Made by a program: the position numbers and the translations under genes | Shown here: positions 46,780 to 56,283 of the stretch, one piece after another | How positions within the stretch are numbered: the first letter of the stretch is position 1 | How the letters are laid out: each line of letters begins with the position of its first letter | Notes under the pieces: model-generated | Databases searched by the model: none | What the model was told of the DNA's origin: nothing | Seen by the model: the letters and a program-made list of their open reading frames with translations, nothing else | Assembly (NCBI GenBank): GCA_032716605.1 | Contig: CM064580.1 | Coordinates: 38,141,973 to 38,205,972, forward strand | From: Paralithodes platypus | Lineage: Eukaryota > Arthropoda > Malacostraca > Decapoda > Lithodidae | Direction: 5' to 3' | DNA length: 64,000 bases

Positions 46780-47515
46780 TTATCACCAACCCACCAATTA
46801 ACTTACAAATAAAGCAAACTAATGAAATCAATGAAACTAATGAATACATGTGGTACGCCAAGGATTCGAACCTAGGATACTAGGTTCGAATCTTTGGCGT
46901 ACCACATGTATCTACATGTAGGATACTTGGGCGGGTGCCCAACCCCGAAATGGGTTGAAATAGGGGAGCTATCCCCCCGCCAAAGGCGGCTTTCTAGGGC
47001 CTTTCCTAGCTGATGCTGAGAGGATTGGGTTCTAGTCATGTGGTGATGGGCTGGTCTATCAGAGTGAGAACTGAGCGATCTCTGCCATACCCATAGCTTA
47101 CTCTGACTGTTCCTTTTACTTATATGTTTTCTAGATCTCAAGTGACGGCATCTTTTCCGTGGATTGACCTCCCAATCTACCAAGATTGGAAGCCAAAGCG
47201 TCACATTTTTCCTTTGCCCCTCAACTTTCTCTTCATAATTGCTGAGGGGCACAGGGTCCTGGATGGGGCTTTGGTTTCCCGGGCATTTCCGCACCCTCCT
47301 CAGCTCCCCGCCATGGAGTGGCTTCGGTCACCCAGGCTTTATTGTGGTCGGCGGGGGGTGGGGGGGCGCTCGGTTATGGCCTTGGCCTTGCTCGGGGCCT
47401 TGGGGCTGTTCGGCCAGGCAGCTTGGGGAACAACAACAACAACAACAACCTAGGATACTCACACCGAAATTCGGCGCACTAACCATTATGCTATCAGGAC
47501 AGAGAATTGGAGACA
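46780..47515 (-). mobile_element. SINE-2 copy, minus strand, split by SINE-3
   Basis: Left part 46840-46880 (CATGTGGTACGCCAAGGATT, CGAACCTAGGATAC) and right part 47449-47510 (CCTAGGATACTCACACCGAA...GCGCACTAACCATTATGCTA) together equal the unbroken copy at 41390-41470. Confidence 0.82.
46881..47448 (+). mobile_element. SINE-3, long copy with (AAC)n tail and 10-bp target duplication
   Basis: 568 bp flanked by CCTAGGATAC (46871-46880 and 47449-47458), ending in AACAACAACAACAACAAC. The 5' part (GGGCGGGTGCCCAACCCCGA...GGCTGGTCTATCAGAGTGAG) is missing from the copy at 12771-13146; the two align from ATCTCTGCCATACCCATAGC onward. Its first bases (TAGGTTCGAATC) look like SINE-2 box B, so part of the head may derive from another SINE. 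The family's driving LINE is unknown. Confidence 0.9.
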
Positions 47516-48009
47516 AGACAGAATGTTATTATACAATACGCAAGGACTAAACCACCTACAGTATATCTCCCTGTTGTCATGTTGGTATCCAATAGACTAA
47601 ATAACAATCACAGACTATAAAATATCTTACCCGGCAGCCATGTTGTTACACAGTGAACTATAAAGGTAAGATAAGACTATACAATATGAGCTTTATCCTC
47701 ATATTGATTCCCCAGTACTTCCATTGTGTGTTCACCTTTAAATGATAACAAAGCCGATGGGGAAGTAAGTCCCTTCCGTAGGTTTTATGATTATGAATAT
47801 ATATGTGCAAACTCATATTGGACAAACTTTTTGCGCTACTAACAATTTTGGTACCCTAGATACCGTACTGGCCTGTAAAACTTAGACTGGTTAGTTTAAT
47901 AGGTAGCCTAAAAAAAGAGGCTTCGTGAACTAGAAAATGAGGTTTTGTGAACTAGAAAATACGGAAACTATTTAACGCTCAAGATTCTGTTGTATTGAGT
48001 TCACTTCTC
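47516..48009. other. Unassigned duplicated DNA
   Basis: Paralogue of 41471-41967. Contains a local 21-bp duplication of GTGAACTAGAAAAT (47925-47970). Confidence 0.55.
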
Positions 48010-48022
48010 TTACTCGCTCTCG

Positions 48023-48087
<65 letters not shown>
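48010..48087. repeat. (CT)n microsatellite
   Basis: Paralogue of the tract at 41968. Confidence 0.95.
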
Positions 48088-48090
<3 letters not shown>

Positions 48091-48734
48091 CAGATGAATC
48101 AAGTTTGTGCTTATATTAGCTACATCCAGATGATTTTCTTTAACTTAAGAAGGGAGTATTAGAGTTTTAGAATTAATCGAAATTGTGTTTAAGGCTGTTT
48201 TTCCTATGCTCTCCTAAACTGAGCAAACCCACCTGGCAGTATCATTAATAACGTTAAGGAATCATAGCCTGAATGAAAGTGTTAAACCCCTCTGTACCGG
48301 CGACGTCTTTTTAATGTTATTCTTGTCATATTTAGGCGACTTTTGGAATCAAAGAAATATATAGGCCTAGTTTCTTGTGTAGCCCCCAAACTCTAACAGA
48401 TCCTTCCTATGTTGAATAGAATCGTCTGGAGGTAACTATACTAATACTACGGTTACCGTCAACTGATTGAAGGGAATAAGACAGATGTAGTCCAGAAAAT
48501 ATGCCGCTATATAATATGACAATCTCAGTTGTAGCACTGGTAGACACAAATGTATATTAATTCAAAGTCAATTTAGAAGATCTAGTAATGATACTATAAA
48601 CTAATATGATAATGTTAGATAATTATAACATTAGGCTATGCTATAAACAGTGCAGATTTCCTTACTGAGAGAGATGAAGAGTGAGAGTGCGATTTAATGA
48701 TAGAAAGTCAAATTGATATTAAAAACAAAACATG

Positions 48735-48868
48735 CCAGCAGGCTAAATTTGTAAATTTATCGATAGAAAAATGTCTCTGGCGAAGCCGGATTTCTCGATA
48801 CAATGCTGGCTCGCTATAGCTCGCCAAGAAGAAATAGACACCTGGATGGGGATGTACACTCACGCGTA
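48735..48868 (+). mobile_element. Partial foldback MITE-1 variant
   Basis: GCAGGCTAAATTTGTAAATT, ATCGATAGAAAAATGTCTCT, GGCGAAGCCGG, AATGCTGGCTCGCTATAGCT and GACACCTGGATGGGGAT match the right half of the foldback copy at 50930-51205. Confidence 0.75.
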
Positions 48869-49185
48869 CTAAAAGTTGGTCAGGGGTGGGTCCTTCCTTC
48901 CCCTACTCCACCCTGGGCAGGTGGAAGGGGGGAGTCATGTCCAAGTTTACCCCCAGCTTCCACCCCCAAACTATCACCAACTACCCCACCTACCTTCTCT
49001 AACTGGCAGTTAGTGATTAGCGACGATTGTTCTCATTCATTGCGAATTATTGTTAAACCATTGCACATGCTTACAATGGCCAATATTTAAAATTTATTCG
49101 GAATTTATTAACACAATATACTGTATAATTGTATTCTCAAAATGAGTTTCTATACGCAACATGGATTACAAGAATCTCTCTCTCT
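48861..49185. repeat. Large inverted repeat, left arm
   Basis: TGTACACTCACGCGTACTAA, GGGTGGGTCCTTCCTTCCCC, GTTAGTGATTAGCGACGATT and ATGCTTACAATGGCCAATAT recur in reverse complement at 50225-50567. The C-rich middle (48900-48990) has small length differences between arms. Confidence 0.9.
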
Positions 49186-49214
49186 TTCTCTCTCCCCCCC
49201 CCCCTCTCTCTCTG

Positions 49215-49610
49215 ACACGGAGACTACGAAGTCAGTTCATTTAAGTTTTTAAAATATGTAATGGGTTTGACAATGTAAATCATAGCAAACTGTTTAGCCT
49301 CAATATGAATACAATACGCAACCATGGCTGGCAGTTAGAAATGTTCAGCCTTAGTATTTATGGAAGCTGTTTCCCATTTAAGATCTGTTCTACCTGGAAG
49401 AAACTTTCCTCAGAAGTTTTAAACATTTCCTCAGATGAGCAGTTCAAGAAGACAGTAGTCAGTAGATAGTAGTCTGTAAGGAGTGTAGTGCACTGACCAA
49501 CGTCTCTCCTTCCACTTCGAATATTTCCCCGAAATGGACAGCTAGGTCTTGGAGATACTAACTATTCCCTGTAACTCCTTGTAACTCTCATATCACACTT
49601 TCTACAACCA
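49215..49610 (+). pseudogene. LINE-E C-terminal and 3' end fragment
   Basis: RLRSQFI-like, FKICNGFDNVNHSKLF, RNHGWQLEMFSLS and SSDEQFKKTVVS are the C-terminal landmarks (RRLRGxxIxVFK, GFDxVN, xxFKxxL). The 3' end GATACTAACTATTCCCTGTA then ACTCCTTGTAACTC shows a CCTTGTAACTC tail, like the end of the copy near 27845. Confidence 0.72.
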
Positions 49611-50224
49611 AGGTATAACGGGTCAGTCTAGTGTGTGTGATGAATGTTGCCTGCATTCGATACACATAGAGGATAGTTGATGGGGTTTGTAGAGGTGAGA
49701 GGCTGGGATCACAGATAGAGACAAAGAAGGGGAAGTGAGAAGGCGAGCCCTGCTACTCAAGGGCTCGATACTCAAACCTTACTAAAAATGTACACCGACT
49801 TTGATCGTAAGTTGTATCGAGTTCTACATTTAAATGATTAAAACAAAAGTGTATAGGCCACATCAATTAAATACAGACCGTTTATAGTATGTATGATTTT
49901 GAATAAATGGGATATACTGATCGAAATTATGAACAAAACAATCAATAACATTCGCAACACTATTCCAGCCCATTATTGCCTTTAGTCCTTTCCTTTTATG
50001 ATATAAAAGCCCGACTGTGTAAGTAATTCGAGAAACTAGGAGTAGATCTTAGAGGGCACGTTAATGTGTATTGCAATAATGGTGAACATAATATCCCGAA
50101 TACTGTATGAGATTGGATTTAATTACGGTATTATTATATTCAAATTACATTAAATCTTGATCGGTGACAGCAGTGCAATGAGAGAGAGAGACAAACACAC
50201 GCAGAGAGCGAGAGAGAGAGAAGC
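49611..50224. other. No recognisable feature; short (GA)n
   Basis: Spacer of the inverted repeat after the LINE-E fragment. GA runs at 50181-50190 and 50207-50222. Confidence 0.5.
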
Positions 50225-50567
50225 AGATCACTACAGCCAAGATTCGTGTAACTCACGTTATGTATAGAAACTCATTTTGATATTATAATTAGGCCTATGC
50301 AGTATATTGTATTGATAAATTCCTAATAAATATTAAATGTTGGCCATTGTAAGCATGTGCAATGATGGTTTAACAATTATTTGCAATACATGAGAACAAT
50401 CGTCGCTAATCACTAATTGCCAGCTAGAGAAGGAAGGTGGCGGAGTTGGGGGCGGAAGGTGGCGGTAGACTTGGACCCGACTCCCCCCTTCCACCTGCCC
50501 AGGGTGGAGTAGGGGAAGGAAGGACCCACCCCTGAGCAAATTTTAGTACGCGTGAGTGTACATCTTA
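50225..50567. repeat. Large inverted repeat, right arm
   Basis: Reverse complement of 48861-49185: TGTATAGAAACTCATTTTGA, GGCCATTGTAAGCATGTGCA, AATCGTCGCTAATCACTAAT and TTAGTACGCGTGAGTGTACA. Confidence 0.9.
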
Positions 50568-50700
50568 CTGTCTCGATAGCGTAATGCATAAATGCGCGGA
50601 ATTTCGGTGTGAGTATCCTAGTTTCGAGTCCTTGGAGTGCCACATGTATTTGTTGATTTCATTAATTGAGTTTAGAAGTGAAGTTGGTTGGTGAAGCAAA
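50568..50700 (+). mobile_element. SINE-2 copy
   Basis: GTCTCGATAGCGTAATGCAT (box A region), TTTCGGTGTGAGTATCCTAG, TTTCGAGTCC (box B with one change), CACATGTATTTGTTGATTTC and GAAGTTGGTTGGTGA tail. Confidence 0.78.
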
Positions 50701-50707
50701 ATATGAA

Positions 50708-50846
50708 ATGGAGATATACAGTAGAACAAATACAAACAACAACCGTAACAACAAAGCCCGAGCTGCTCCGTAACAAATGGAGATATACAGTAGAACAAAT
50801 ACAAACAACAACCGTAACAACAAAGCCCGAGCTGCTCCGTAACAAG
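50708..50846. repeat. 69-bp tandem duplication
   Basis: ATGGAGATATACAGTAGAAC to GCTGCTCCGTAACAA occurs twice in tandem. Block A has a single diverged copy (43399-43480). Confidence 0.9.
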
Positions 50847-50929
50847 GCCGCGGTGGTAATGTTCCGCTCCGGCCTTTGTTTTCACTCCGACCTTTGTTGG
50901 CGGGATATTTATTGGTCTTAGGGTCTTAA

Positions 50930-51205
50930 GGGGACCCATTCGGTCCTATTCAGCCTACTGTTTTAAGACGATTATCCCCATCCAGGTGTTGATTTTTCCT
51001 GGCGGGTGGTAGCGAGCCAGCATATTTTGAAAACTGTTTTTGATTGCAGGCTAAGTTTGTACATTTTTCGATAGAAAAATGTCTCCGGCGAAGCCAGATT
51101 TCTCCAGACAATGCTGGCTCGCTATCGCTCGCCAGGAAGAAATCGACACCTGGATGGGGATAAACATCTTAATACAGTTGGCTGAATGGGGGCGAATGGA
51201 TTCAA
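50930..51205. mobile_element. Foldback MITE-1 variant
   Basis: TTAA (50926-50929) then GGGGACCCATTCGGTC. The two outer parts are inverted repeats of about 90 bp: TATCCCCATCCAGGTGT...TGGTAGCGAGCCAGCAT against ATGCTGGCTCGCTATCGCTC...CACCTGGATGGGGATA. The central segment holds the MITE-1 stem-loop TTTTTCGATAGAAAAATG and GGCGAAGCC. The right TTAA is lost. Confidence 0.8.
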
Positions 51206-51234
51206 GCCAGAGAAGATTTTCACTTTAGTTAATT

Positions 51235-51530
51235 ATTCTATTTTTTGGACCGCTTTCTCCCTCATTTTTAGTTTTGATATTATTAGATGTTCACTCAATT
51301 AGCTTGGCGATTATAATTATGACCTTTCGCCCTATATCTGTACATTTTCAGACCTTCCGTGTCATTTAGGTGTCAATTTGTCCTGGCGAGCGATAGCAAG
51401 CCTGTAATTTAAAAGGAACCAGCCTTCGACCGGCACATTTTTCTACCGAAAAATGTACATCTCTTTCTCGATTTTTTTTTTGGGGGGGGGGGATTACTCT
51501 AAACTTGACTTACGTCTAGCAAGCAAACTA
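51235..51530 (-). mobile_element. MITE-1 copy 4, feeding into a 21-bp array
   Basis: The minus-orientation core is clear: GACCTTTCGCCCTAT, TTAGGTGTCAATTTGTCCTG, GCGAGCGATAGCAAGCC, CCTTCGACCGG and TTTTTCTACCGAAAAATG. The right end AAAATCTCCCC lies at the start of the tandem array. The left end is not clear. Confidence 0.82.
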
Positions 51531-51704
51531 AAAATCTCCCCTAAGCCTTCATAAATCTCCCCTAAGCCTTCATAAATCTCCCCTAAGCCTTCATAAATCT
51601 CCCCTAAGCCTTCATAAATCTCCCCTAAGCCTTCATAAATCTCCCCTAAGCCTTCATAAATCTCCCCTAAGCCTTCATAAATCTCCCCTAAGCCTTCATA
51701 AACC
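51529..51704. repeat. 21-bp tandem array, eight copies, containing the MITE-1 terminus
   Basis: Unit AAATCTCCCCTAAGCCTTCA+T. AAATCTCCCCT is the right terminus of MITE-1 (AAATCTCCCCTTAA in copy 5); CCTTCAT is probably flank. Copies are identical as far as I can see. Being a multiple of three, it gives a YEGLGEI repeat frame on the minus strand that is not a gene. Confidence 0.93.
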
Positions 51705-51829
51705 ATTTATAGTCAACTAGCCAGCAAAGTCTGTGTGGCAACGAGTTACAGGATCCGATAGAGTTTAGGGACTGCCTTCTCCGTGACCACCACCACCACC
51801 ACACAAAGGCTGTAAAGTAACTCCCTTAA

Positions 51830-52157
51830 GGGGAGGTATTTAGTTTGTTCCCTACGTTTTCATCGAGCTTAAAATGACACCCCCTAGACTCCCTTTCAAG
51901 TTAAATTTGTACATTTTTCGGTAGAAAAATGTCCCGGCCTGAGGCCGGTTGCTATTAAATTACAGGCTCGCTATCGCTCGCCAGGAAAAAATCGACACCT
52001 TAATGGCACGAAAGGTCTTAAAATTGACATAAATGGGGCAACATGTCTTAAAATGTCAAAACTACTAAGGCGAACGTCTTAAAATCTCAAAAGCAATGGG
52101 GCTAAATATGAGAGAGAAAGGGGTCCAGAAAAAAATCCCTCAAGTGGAAATCTCCCC
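51830..52157 (+). mobile_element. MITE-1 copy 5, complete (best reference)
   Basis: 328 bp flanked by TTAA at 51826-51829 and 52158-52161. Ends GGGGAGGTATTTAG and, on the complement, GGGGAGATTTCCACTT. Core in plus orientation: ATTTTTCGGTAGAAAAATG stem-loop, GGCCTGAGGCCGG, CTCGCTATCGCTCGCCAGG, AAAAATCGACACCTTAATGG, CACGAAAGGTCTTAAAATTG and GGGGTCCAGAAAAA. No coding, so it depends on a transposase elsewhere. Confidence 0.92.
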
Positions 52158-52164
52158 TTAATGA

Positions 52165-53265
52165 ATGTTCTTTACTTTTTTGTATTTTTCATATGTGTAA
52201 GAAGGAGAGAAAAGGCAGGCTGACTGTAAAGAGAGTTTTCCCTAAAGCCAAAAGAGTGACCTAGAGCCAAATTCAAGGGACGTTTCGGTCAAAATGCCTG
52301 AACACACAAAGTTTGAGGCAGTTTAAGTCATAGGATGAAGGCTAGATTAATTGAGTTCCAGAGTTCCAGAGAGAAAATATGCTACTTCTTGGGTTGGAGA
52401 GCTGGACAAGATAGGAGTGGCATTGTGTTGAAAGGTGGGTGTGTCCCTCTCACCGTAAAGGAAGGGGTATGCACTGAGAGTTCTAAAAAACACTGATTGT
52501 TATGATAAAAATAGTAGAGTGAAAGAGATCCAACAGCGGTGTGTAGACAGATAATATAGGGAACTAGTAATAGGAAGTGAGTTGATGAGGCGAAATACTT
52601 TTGACATCTACCCTTTCGAGAAGTGTAACCTCCCCACACATGCGAATCTTACTCGATGTACAGTACAGCACTGTGACCCTATACAGAGCAAGTAGCTGTG
52701 CGGGGATGGAAACTCCACAGAGACTGTTGACACACCTAACTTATGGGAAGCTGCTTTAGAAAGAGTGGCTATATGATCTTTCCAGGAAAGGCCAGAGACA
52801 AAGAAACACCAATAATACTGATAGAATATGAAAGGTTAATTTGCATATTGCTGAAGTATAAGGGATAGACGTGTGGAAGTTATTTAAGGGTAGATATATG
52901 GATACATTGAATTTTGGAAACATTTCAAGTAACAAGATTATCTCTGCTCCAATCGAAAATAGTTGATAGATCAGAAGATACGCATGCTATGGGCTCATCA
53001 TGTGAATTATGGTGATTGCATTCTGAGTCGTTGTGGAAGACTAGTTGAATAGTGAATAGTGTCTAGTTGAATAGTGTCATCACCATATCAGTGGAAAGGA
53101 CTGGAGGTACAGTTGAGAAAATCCATAATGAATATTTGACAGAGACCTGGCGAACCTGAGGAACACCGGAGTTGATAGGTTGAGGAAGTGAGAGATGGCC
53201 GTCCACAACTGCAGCTATGGAACGGCGAGAAAGGAAATTAGAGTGAACAACATAAGTTGGTTGGT
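52165..53265 (-). pseudogene. LINE-C fragment, minus strand, strongly decayed
   Basis: On the minus strand CCTGTCAACCT-like UTR is followed upstream by SNTHFLLLVPYIICLH-like, FYHNNQCFLELSVHTPS and YTSRKGR. At the far end it carries complement codons of INSGVPQGS(LRFARS) near 53150-53190 and AAVVDGHLSLPQPINS near 53190-53225. Frames change repeatedly. It is the oldest-looking LINE-C here. Confidence 0.75.
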
Positions 53266-53744
53266 TGATATATATAATTTATACATGTTTGTTTGGGAAA
53301 TTATGCTTTAGAACTGGTGTTTAAGGAGATAGATATATAGATAGATGGATACAGTATATATTTATATACTCACACGCCGTGGTGTAGTGGATTAAAAGCT
53401 TGGACACTTGTTATATATATATATATATATATATATTATTAATCTTGGTAACTTTCTCTTGCGTAACGCCAGACTCAATAACTCAAATCCTATGATATAG
53501 AGACTCACAACCCCACCACCCCACCACCATATATCTCTTGACTGACTTATGTTTTAGTGGTGGTCCCCGGTTGCGACGGTCTGGGATAAAATAACATCAA
53601 CACTATGATTGTCCTCTGTGAAACAAAAGTGTGTGGATCAATGGCCTAACGGAGGGGGATGGGAACGGGTCCACCATTGTTGTGTTGGTAATAAATCTGG
53701 TGATGACTGCTGCTGGGTATCCAATCCTTCTGTAAAAAAAAGCA

Positions 53745-53787
<43 letters not shown>

Positions 53788-53995
53788 GGGGGGGGGTATG
53801 GGATCTCCATTCACAAGTCAATAATTCACCCTTACGAGAACTACACTGATTCATATGAATTTGTTCCAGGTTATGCTCCTCCATCAGATGACGACTTTGT
53901 ATTCTATTCTTCGTATCCACCAGATTAAATTGATAACTTTAGGACCGAAGTTGAGGAAGTGTTCAAATGCTGTTTTAACTTACCATTATAGCAAA
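53266..53995. other. Microsatellites and an isolated tRNA-box-A-like motif
   Basis: (AT)n at 53411-53435 and (GT)n at 53748-53783 followed by a G run. CCGTGGTGTAGTGGATTAAA at 53387-53406 resembles a tRNA box A region but no box B follows, so no tRNA is called. Confidence 0.5.
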
Positions 53996-53999
53996 ATAT

Positions 54000-54275
54000 A
54001 AATGTTATTCACCTACACCTAACGTAACCTAGCCTATTCTAACCTAGTCTGATATATCATTGCCTGATCGTAAGTAGCCTAACCTAATATAGCTGTACCT
54101 AATTTAACAAAATCTAATGTATCCTGTCATTATTTAAGCCAATTCCATATTGCCTAGCCGAATTGATTGTACCTTATTTTATCCTAGCCTTATCTAACGT
54201 AGCCTAGCCTAACCTTATCTTATCAAACCTTACATAGTTACCCTTCCTTAATCTAACCTACACTAACCTAGTTCA
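54000..54275. repeat. Degenerate CCTAA/CCTAG-rich interstitial repeat
   Basis: Repeated short words CTAACCT, TAGCCTAACCT and TAACCTAGCC across about 270 bp. This resembles scrambled arthropod telomere repeat (CCTAA)n, although no long perfect run is present. Confidence 0.6.
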
Positions 54276-54686
54276 AAATGTTGACTTTGCTCTAGGGAAG
54301 GTGAAAATACTTTACTGTTCCAAGTAAGTATGCCAAAACTCTTGAACATTTACTTCTGTAATTCACAATCGACTACAGTAATCGAGCTAATATTTCTACC
54401 ATTTGGGAAGCGTCAGCCAGGAAATAGGTGTGGAAATGTACAGCCCATTTGTTCAAGCCCTTATTGAGTTACAGAGGTTAGAGTTCACGATATCTGGCCT
54501 ACCAACTTGGAACAGGATAAGCGTGTGATATATCTCACCTCGCTGCCAGGCCCATATAGGCCCCTATCTCTCTCACTTCATGTACAGTCACTCAGAAAAA
54601 AACGTGGACTCCCTATGTTTCTTTTATGCAATTATAACTACGTGGATGGAAATTTGGATGGAACTTGCTTTTCAATAAATAGTATG
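54276..54686. other. No recognisable feature
   Basis: Unassigned. It shares ATTTGGGAAG-type and CCAGGAAATAGGTGTGGAAA words with 37090-37130 inside the hAT-like element. Confidence 0.5.
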
Positions 54687-54690
54687 TTAA

Positions 54691-55032
54691 GGGGAGGCTG
54701 GCCGTTTGTTTGGTCTATTAATTAATTTATCCATATATATTTTTAGTTTCCTCCCTAGACTCCATCAAGCTTAGAAAAACACCCCCTTCAAAATAAATTT
54801 GTACATTTTTCGGTAGAAAAATTTCCCGGCCGAAGGCCGGTTCCTCTTAAAATTGCAGGCTCGCTATCGCTCGCCAGGAAATAATCGACACCTAAATGGC
54901 ACGAAATCTTAAAATTGACAACGAAATGGGGTGAAAGGTGTTAAAATCGCCAAACTAGTGGTCTTATAATCTCAAAAATAGTGGGGCTAAACATTAGGGA
55001 GAAGGGGGTCCAGAAAAACGGTCTCCCTCCCC
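54691..55032 (+). mobile_element. MITE-1 copy 6, complete
   Basis: 342 bp flanked by TTAA at 54687-54690 and 55033-55036. Ends GGGGAGGCTGGCCGTTT and, on the complement, GGGGAGGGAGACCGTTT. Core as copy 5, with GGCCGAAGGCCGG and CTCGCTATCGCTCGCCAGG. Confidence 0.92.
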
Positions 55033-55036
55033 TTAA

Positions 55037-55475
55037 GTTGATGTGTAGAAAATTATATTCATATTTTCATTGCCAGAGGTATACTTCCACTATTAGAAAT
55101 TGGTGAGGTCCCCGAATTTTTCTGAGTGACTTTACCGGTCCCGCTAAAAGTCTCCATCCCTCCCTTTACTGCCTGTTTCCTGGACGCCTCGCTATACACG
55201 GTAAAGGCCGCGGTAAAGGCCAGTTTTCACCCGCTTTTCTACCCAATATACAGTAATCCAATTTTGGCGCGTGATCTTGGATAAAACCACCGAAAACAGT
55301 TGCATAGTTCATTTAATCCACTTTACGATTGAGAATTTGAGATACTACCTAACGTTTACGACAATCCCGCAAAACTCAGGAAATTGGAGGGAAAAACAGA
55401 GAACATAAAGTGAAGATTTATAGCCTGAATCAGTCATGCTTGGAAAAAAAAAAATAATAATAATAATAAAATAAA
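55037..55475. other. No recognisable feature
   Basis: Unassigned DNA ending in an (AAT)n-rich run at 55450-55476. Confidence 0.5.
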
Positions 55476-55477
55476 AT

Positions 55478-55709
55478 CTGGAACTCTTTCTCCTTCATAT
55501 TTAGCCCTAATAGATTTTGAGATTTTAAAACGTTCGTTCCATTAGTTTGGCTAGTTTAAGACGGTTTGCGCCATTTAGGTGTTTATTATTTTCGGGCGAG
55601 CAATAGTGGGCCTGAAAACTTGGGAGGAAACGGCCTTCGGCCAGGAAATTTTTCTAGCGAAAAATTTGCAAATTTATATCGAATGGGGGTCATTAATACA
55701 AGTCTCCCC
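55478..55709 (-). mobile_element. MITE-1 copy 7, left-truncated
   Basis: Minus-orientation core (GCCATTTAGGTG, GGGCGAGCAATAG, GGCCTTCGGCCAGG, TTTTTCTAGCGAAAAAT) and an intact right end AGTCTCCCC followed by TTAA at 55710-55713. Confidence 0.85.
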
Positions 55710-55921
55710 TTAATACATGTTGGTATATATTATGTTAGCGTTAGTTAGCAGAGCCACAGTGGGCTACCTCAGCATGTATGTGCAGTACACTCTGGGGACA
55801 ACCTAGGGATCTGGGTCACTCTTATGGTGTTGGGTTTTATGTATGTATTTTGTTTTTGTTTTTCCCAAAACAAGTATCTTCCACAATCTGAAGGAGGCAT
55901 TGGGTCACGGTGCCTTAACCC

Positions 55922-56283
55922 TATTTGTTGCTGGCCAGGTTTATTTCATCCCATGTTTCTCAAGACGTTTCACCTCATTAGTTAGACAATTATAATACGC
56001 TTCAACGCAATAAGGTGTCAATATTTGCTGGGCGAGCAATAATGAGCCTGCAATTTGGGAGAAACTGGCCTTCGGCCAGCGCATTACTCTACCGAAATAT
56101 GTACATATTTAGCAAAAAGCGGGTCTGGGGGACGTTTTATATTTTGAAGGGGGTCTGGAGAGGCGTTTTATATTTTGAAGGGGGTCTGGAGAGGCGTTTT
56201 ATATTTTGAAGGGGGTCTGGAGAGGCGTTTTCCTATGTCTAGGGGATAAACTAAGAATATATTGTTCGAAAAGGGTAAACAAA
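55922..56283 (-). mobile_element. MITE-1 copy 8 with internal 31-bp expansion
   Basis: Minus-orientation core: CAATAAGGTGTCAATATTTG, CTGGGCGAGCAATAATGAGC, CTGGCCTTCGGCCAG and CTACCGAAATATGTACAT. It then has a tandem expansion and runs into the 32-bp array. Left boundary near TTAACCC at 55917-55923 is uncertain. Confidence 0.75.
56138..56236. repeat. 31-bp internal tandem repeat of MITE-1, about three copies
   Basis: GAAGGGGGTCTGGAGAGGCG then TTTTATATTTT, three times, after a first diverged unit (GCGGGTCTGGGGGACG). In other MITE-1 copies this position has one AAGGGGGTC...GTGTTTT segment. Confidence 0.9.

Noticed and set aside
47124..47550. A protein-like frame shared by 12835-13245 and 47124-47453.
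   Set aside because: It lies wholly in SINE-3; frames differ in length and shift between copies, so repetition reflects the retroposon, not coding selection.
51494..51706. A neat YEGLGEI repeat protein on the minus strand.
   Set aside because: It results from a 21-bp DNA repeat that matches a MITE terminus; no start context or continuation.
53387..53406. Possible tRNA gene start (GTGGTGTAGTGGATTA).
   Set aside because: No box B, no acceptor-stem pairing and an (AT)n tract follows.
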